Source: Mermis nigrescens (taxonomy: Eukaryota > Nematoda > Enoplea > Mermithida > Mermithidae). Taken from it: a stretch of DNA of 64,000 bases. A model generated the notes under the pieces. It had not been told where the DNA came from, ran no database searches, and worked only from the letters and a program-made list of their open reading frames with translations. Positions within the stretch are counted from its first letter, which is position 1, and every line of letters starts with the position of its first letter. This document shows, one piece after another, positions 52,501-55,500 of the stretch. The stretch lies in the NCBI GenBank assembly GCA_036768485.1, contig JAVLUZ010000146.1, forward strand, positions 765,534-829,533. The letters are read 5' to 3'. A program made the translations under genes and the position numbers.

Positions 52501-55500
52501 GACCAAAACCAAAAGCAAGGACACTCCGGTGGCGCATCTGGCTCGGCTCATCACGCTTGCCTTCAAATTATGCGATTCTCAGCTCGGTATGCATTTTTTT
52601 GGATTTTTTTCTCTTAACTCGAAAGTTACGGTTTGGATTTTTAACTAAGAGGCTTTAAAGGTAAAAAATTGACAAATGTAGATATTTCATTATTAATTAA
52701 ATTAGTGTGCGTGGCAGTGTTTTTTTTGTATGCGCCAAAGATTTTTCTCAATGTACGAAGACTTTTCAGGATTGTTTGTCCAATAAATCTTTAAAATGGC
52801 AGAATTTGCAGTTAGATTGAAAAAAATGTCAAATTTTTCGGCGCTTCGCGCCGTTTCGAGACAATTTTCAGTAATTTTTGGCGACGGAAACCCAGAAATT
52901 AGCTAAAATACACTACTGAAGGTCAAAAAACTCTGTTTTACCACACTAAAATCGCTACTGTAGCATATAATAGTGCACAAAAATTTGCATGTACAAAAAG
53001 TACAAAGACTTTTAGGGACCATCTTCGTACATGTGCAAACGGACCTTGTACAAAAAAAACGCTGGTGCGTGGTCCTTTACTTTTATATGTGCATATGCTG
53101 AAATTTATTTATTTTCGGTATTTTATAGTAATATGTTTTTGTGGTAAGCAGTGGTGTGCACACATTCTGGACTCCCTGAGAATCCAGCGGACCCCCCATC
53201 CCCCCAAAATCGGTCATAGTACAGAATTGAGTTTTTGGTGCTATTTTTGGCAATTTCGCCATATCGGACCCTCAGAATTTGACTTCTGCCCCTCTGGTGG
53301 GGTGTTCCCAATTTTCAGACCGTCGCAGTACTCCTAGTTTAAACTCAGACAGTAAAAAATGGTACTAGATACCCGTTCTCTAAGCACAAAATATTGTTTT
53401 AGTCGTCTCTGGTGCGGTGCTTACCTAAAGTATTTCTGGTGTGAAAATTTTATTACAAAAATTTAAGTGTATGATAGACGAGCATACGTTTTCAATACTG
53501 CAATAAATAACGCTTAACGCAATTTTTTCCAAAATTTTGAAAATTAAAGCTGAAGAATGGCCAATTCTTAAGGCGAACGTTTTTTTTAGAAAATTGCATA
53601 GAAAACCTTGCCCAACTTTCAATAGATATAGCTTAACACGACGTTTTTTACGAAATTTTATTAAACAATGAAAATCTACAAAACAGTAGCAATTTAAGCT
53701 TAAAAATCTTCAAGCATAGTCAAAATTATGTTCTTATATTTTTTGTCTCACGCTTCGAACAATGCTATTTGACGATGTCCTCAAGGTAATAAAAATTTTC
53801 GATGAAAAATGAAATAAAAGTATCTAATGAGATTGCTGCGTTTTGCCCAAAACATTTTTCAAAACCAAAAAATTACAAAAACTGCATTTTTAGCACAAAA
53901 TAAAAAATTTGAAGAATTTTGCTGAACTACGTACATATGTGACCGAAAGTTATTAGGAATAATACTCGTAACCATACGTGGGCAGCAAGAAAATTCTGGG
54001 GTGCAAGATTTTTGAAGGTCAAAAAATGGCCTTAAAAATGGTGGTATGGCGAAAAAACACCATTTTTCTACGTCTCTCATCGAGCACTATCCATTGACAT
54101 CAAAAAATTGCGAAAAAAACGGAAATAAATTTTCGAAAATCAAATTTAGGGGGGTATCTTTGTTTCTTGGGGTGCATAACCCCCACCCACGCCCAGGTGT
54201 GCTCGTAACTATGAACATAGAATTTCTAAACTTGTTGCATCGGATAGATAATAATTTGATTGCGCAAAATGTGCAAAAAATGTTGGGCAGCTGCTCGGTT
54301 TTTTTGTATCCGGCAACGATTTTTCCCGATGCACAAAAATTTTTTGGATGACAAAAACTGTAAAAAGGTCTGAAATTTCTTAAAATTTTCGGCGCTTCGC
54401 GATATATATCTTAGTAATGGCAGGATTTGCATTTAAAAAGGAGGAATGTCGAATTTTTTAGCGCTTCGCGTCGTTTTGAGACAATTTTTAGTGTTTTTTA
54501 TCGTCAGAAACCCAGAAATTGGCTTAAAATGTCGAAAAACCCTGTTTTACGACTCTTTAAGCGCTGCTACACCATATCATATTACCCAAAAATTTGCATA
54601 CACAAATTGTACAAAGACTTTTGAGATCCATCTTTGTAAATTTATATTCAAAGGGACAGGGGCGGATTTAGTGGGGCGAGGGGGCTGCCCCCCATTGGCC
54701 CAAAATAGTATGCAAAATTAAGGATTTTTGAGCGATTTTTAGCGATTTTCGGGTTAAAACAGCTAATTTTTTCGCCCAAGTCAGGGTTCCGCCATCCCTC
54801 CTTAGGGGTACCGCCCCCTTAACAAAATCCTGGATCCGCCACTGCAAAGGGATCTTGCACAAAAAACACTGGCCAGCTGTCGATTTTCCATCTTCTGCAA
54901 CGGCCCTTTACACCCTATTTTAATATTGTCTAAACCCCAAAGAACGGTACCCTTTTGACAATATCCTCAGTCAGAAAAATTATTAGCACATTGTGTTGAC
55001 CCCATAGTAAAAGGTATTCTTCCTTCCTACTAGATGCAAAAACTGTCAGGCACGTTAAAATTTTGTGCAAATTGATCACAGAATCGTACAAACTTCCGGC
55101 GTATAAACTGTGTAAACTAGGATATCGCATAAACAAATCGATGTAGCGCACGGATGTTGGCAGCTGGCCAAAATTTTTTACACGGTAAAAACATTCTTAT
55201 CGATCTAACACAAATGGCCTTAAAGTTATACTCGTACGCTCCGAGCAGCCGAAATTATGACGCACCACACCATGGTTTAGCCTTTTTGGGCCACCCTATT
55301 TTCTTCTCACAACAACTAAAATAATTTTAGGCATATGATTAAAATTTTATTCAAAAAATATTTGACATTAGCCTAGCGGTTTTTTGTATTTACGCCATTT
55401 ACTCATTTGTGTAAACAGCGTCCAGCTAAAAATCTGCATAAAATAAACTTGTCCTAATTAGGCCTTACTAGTTTTCGGACTCGGGTCCACACCTTGCGTG

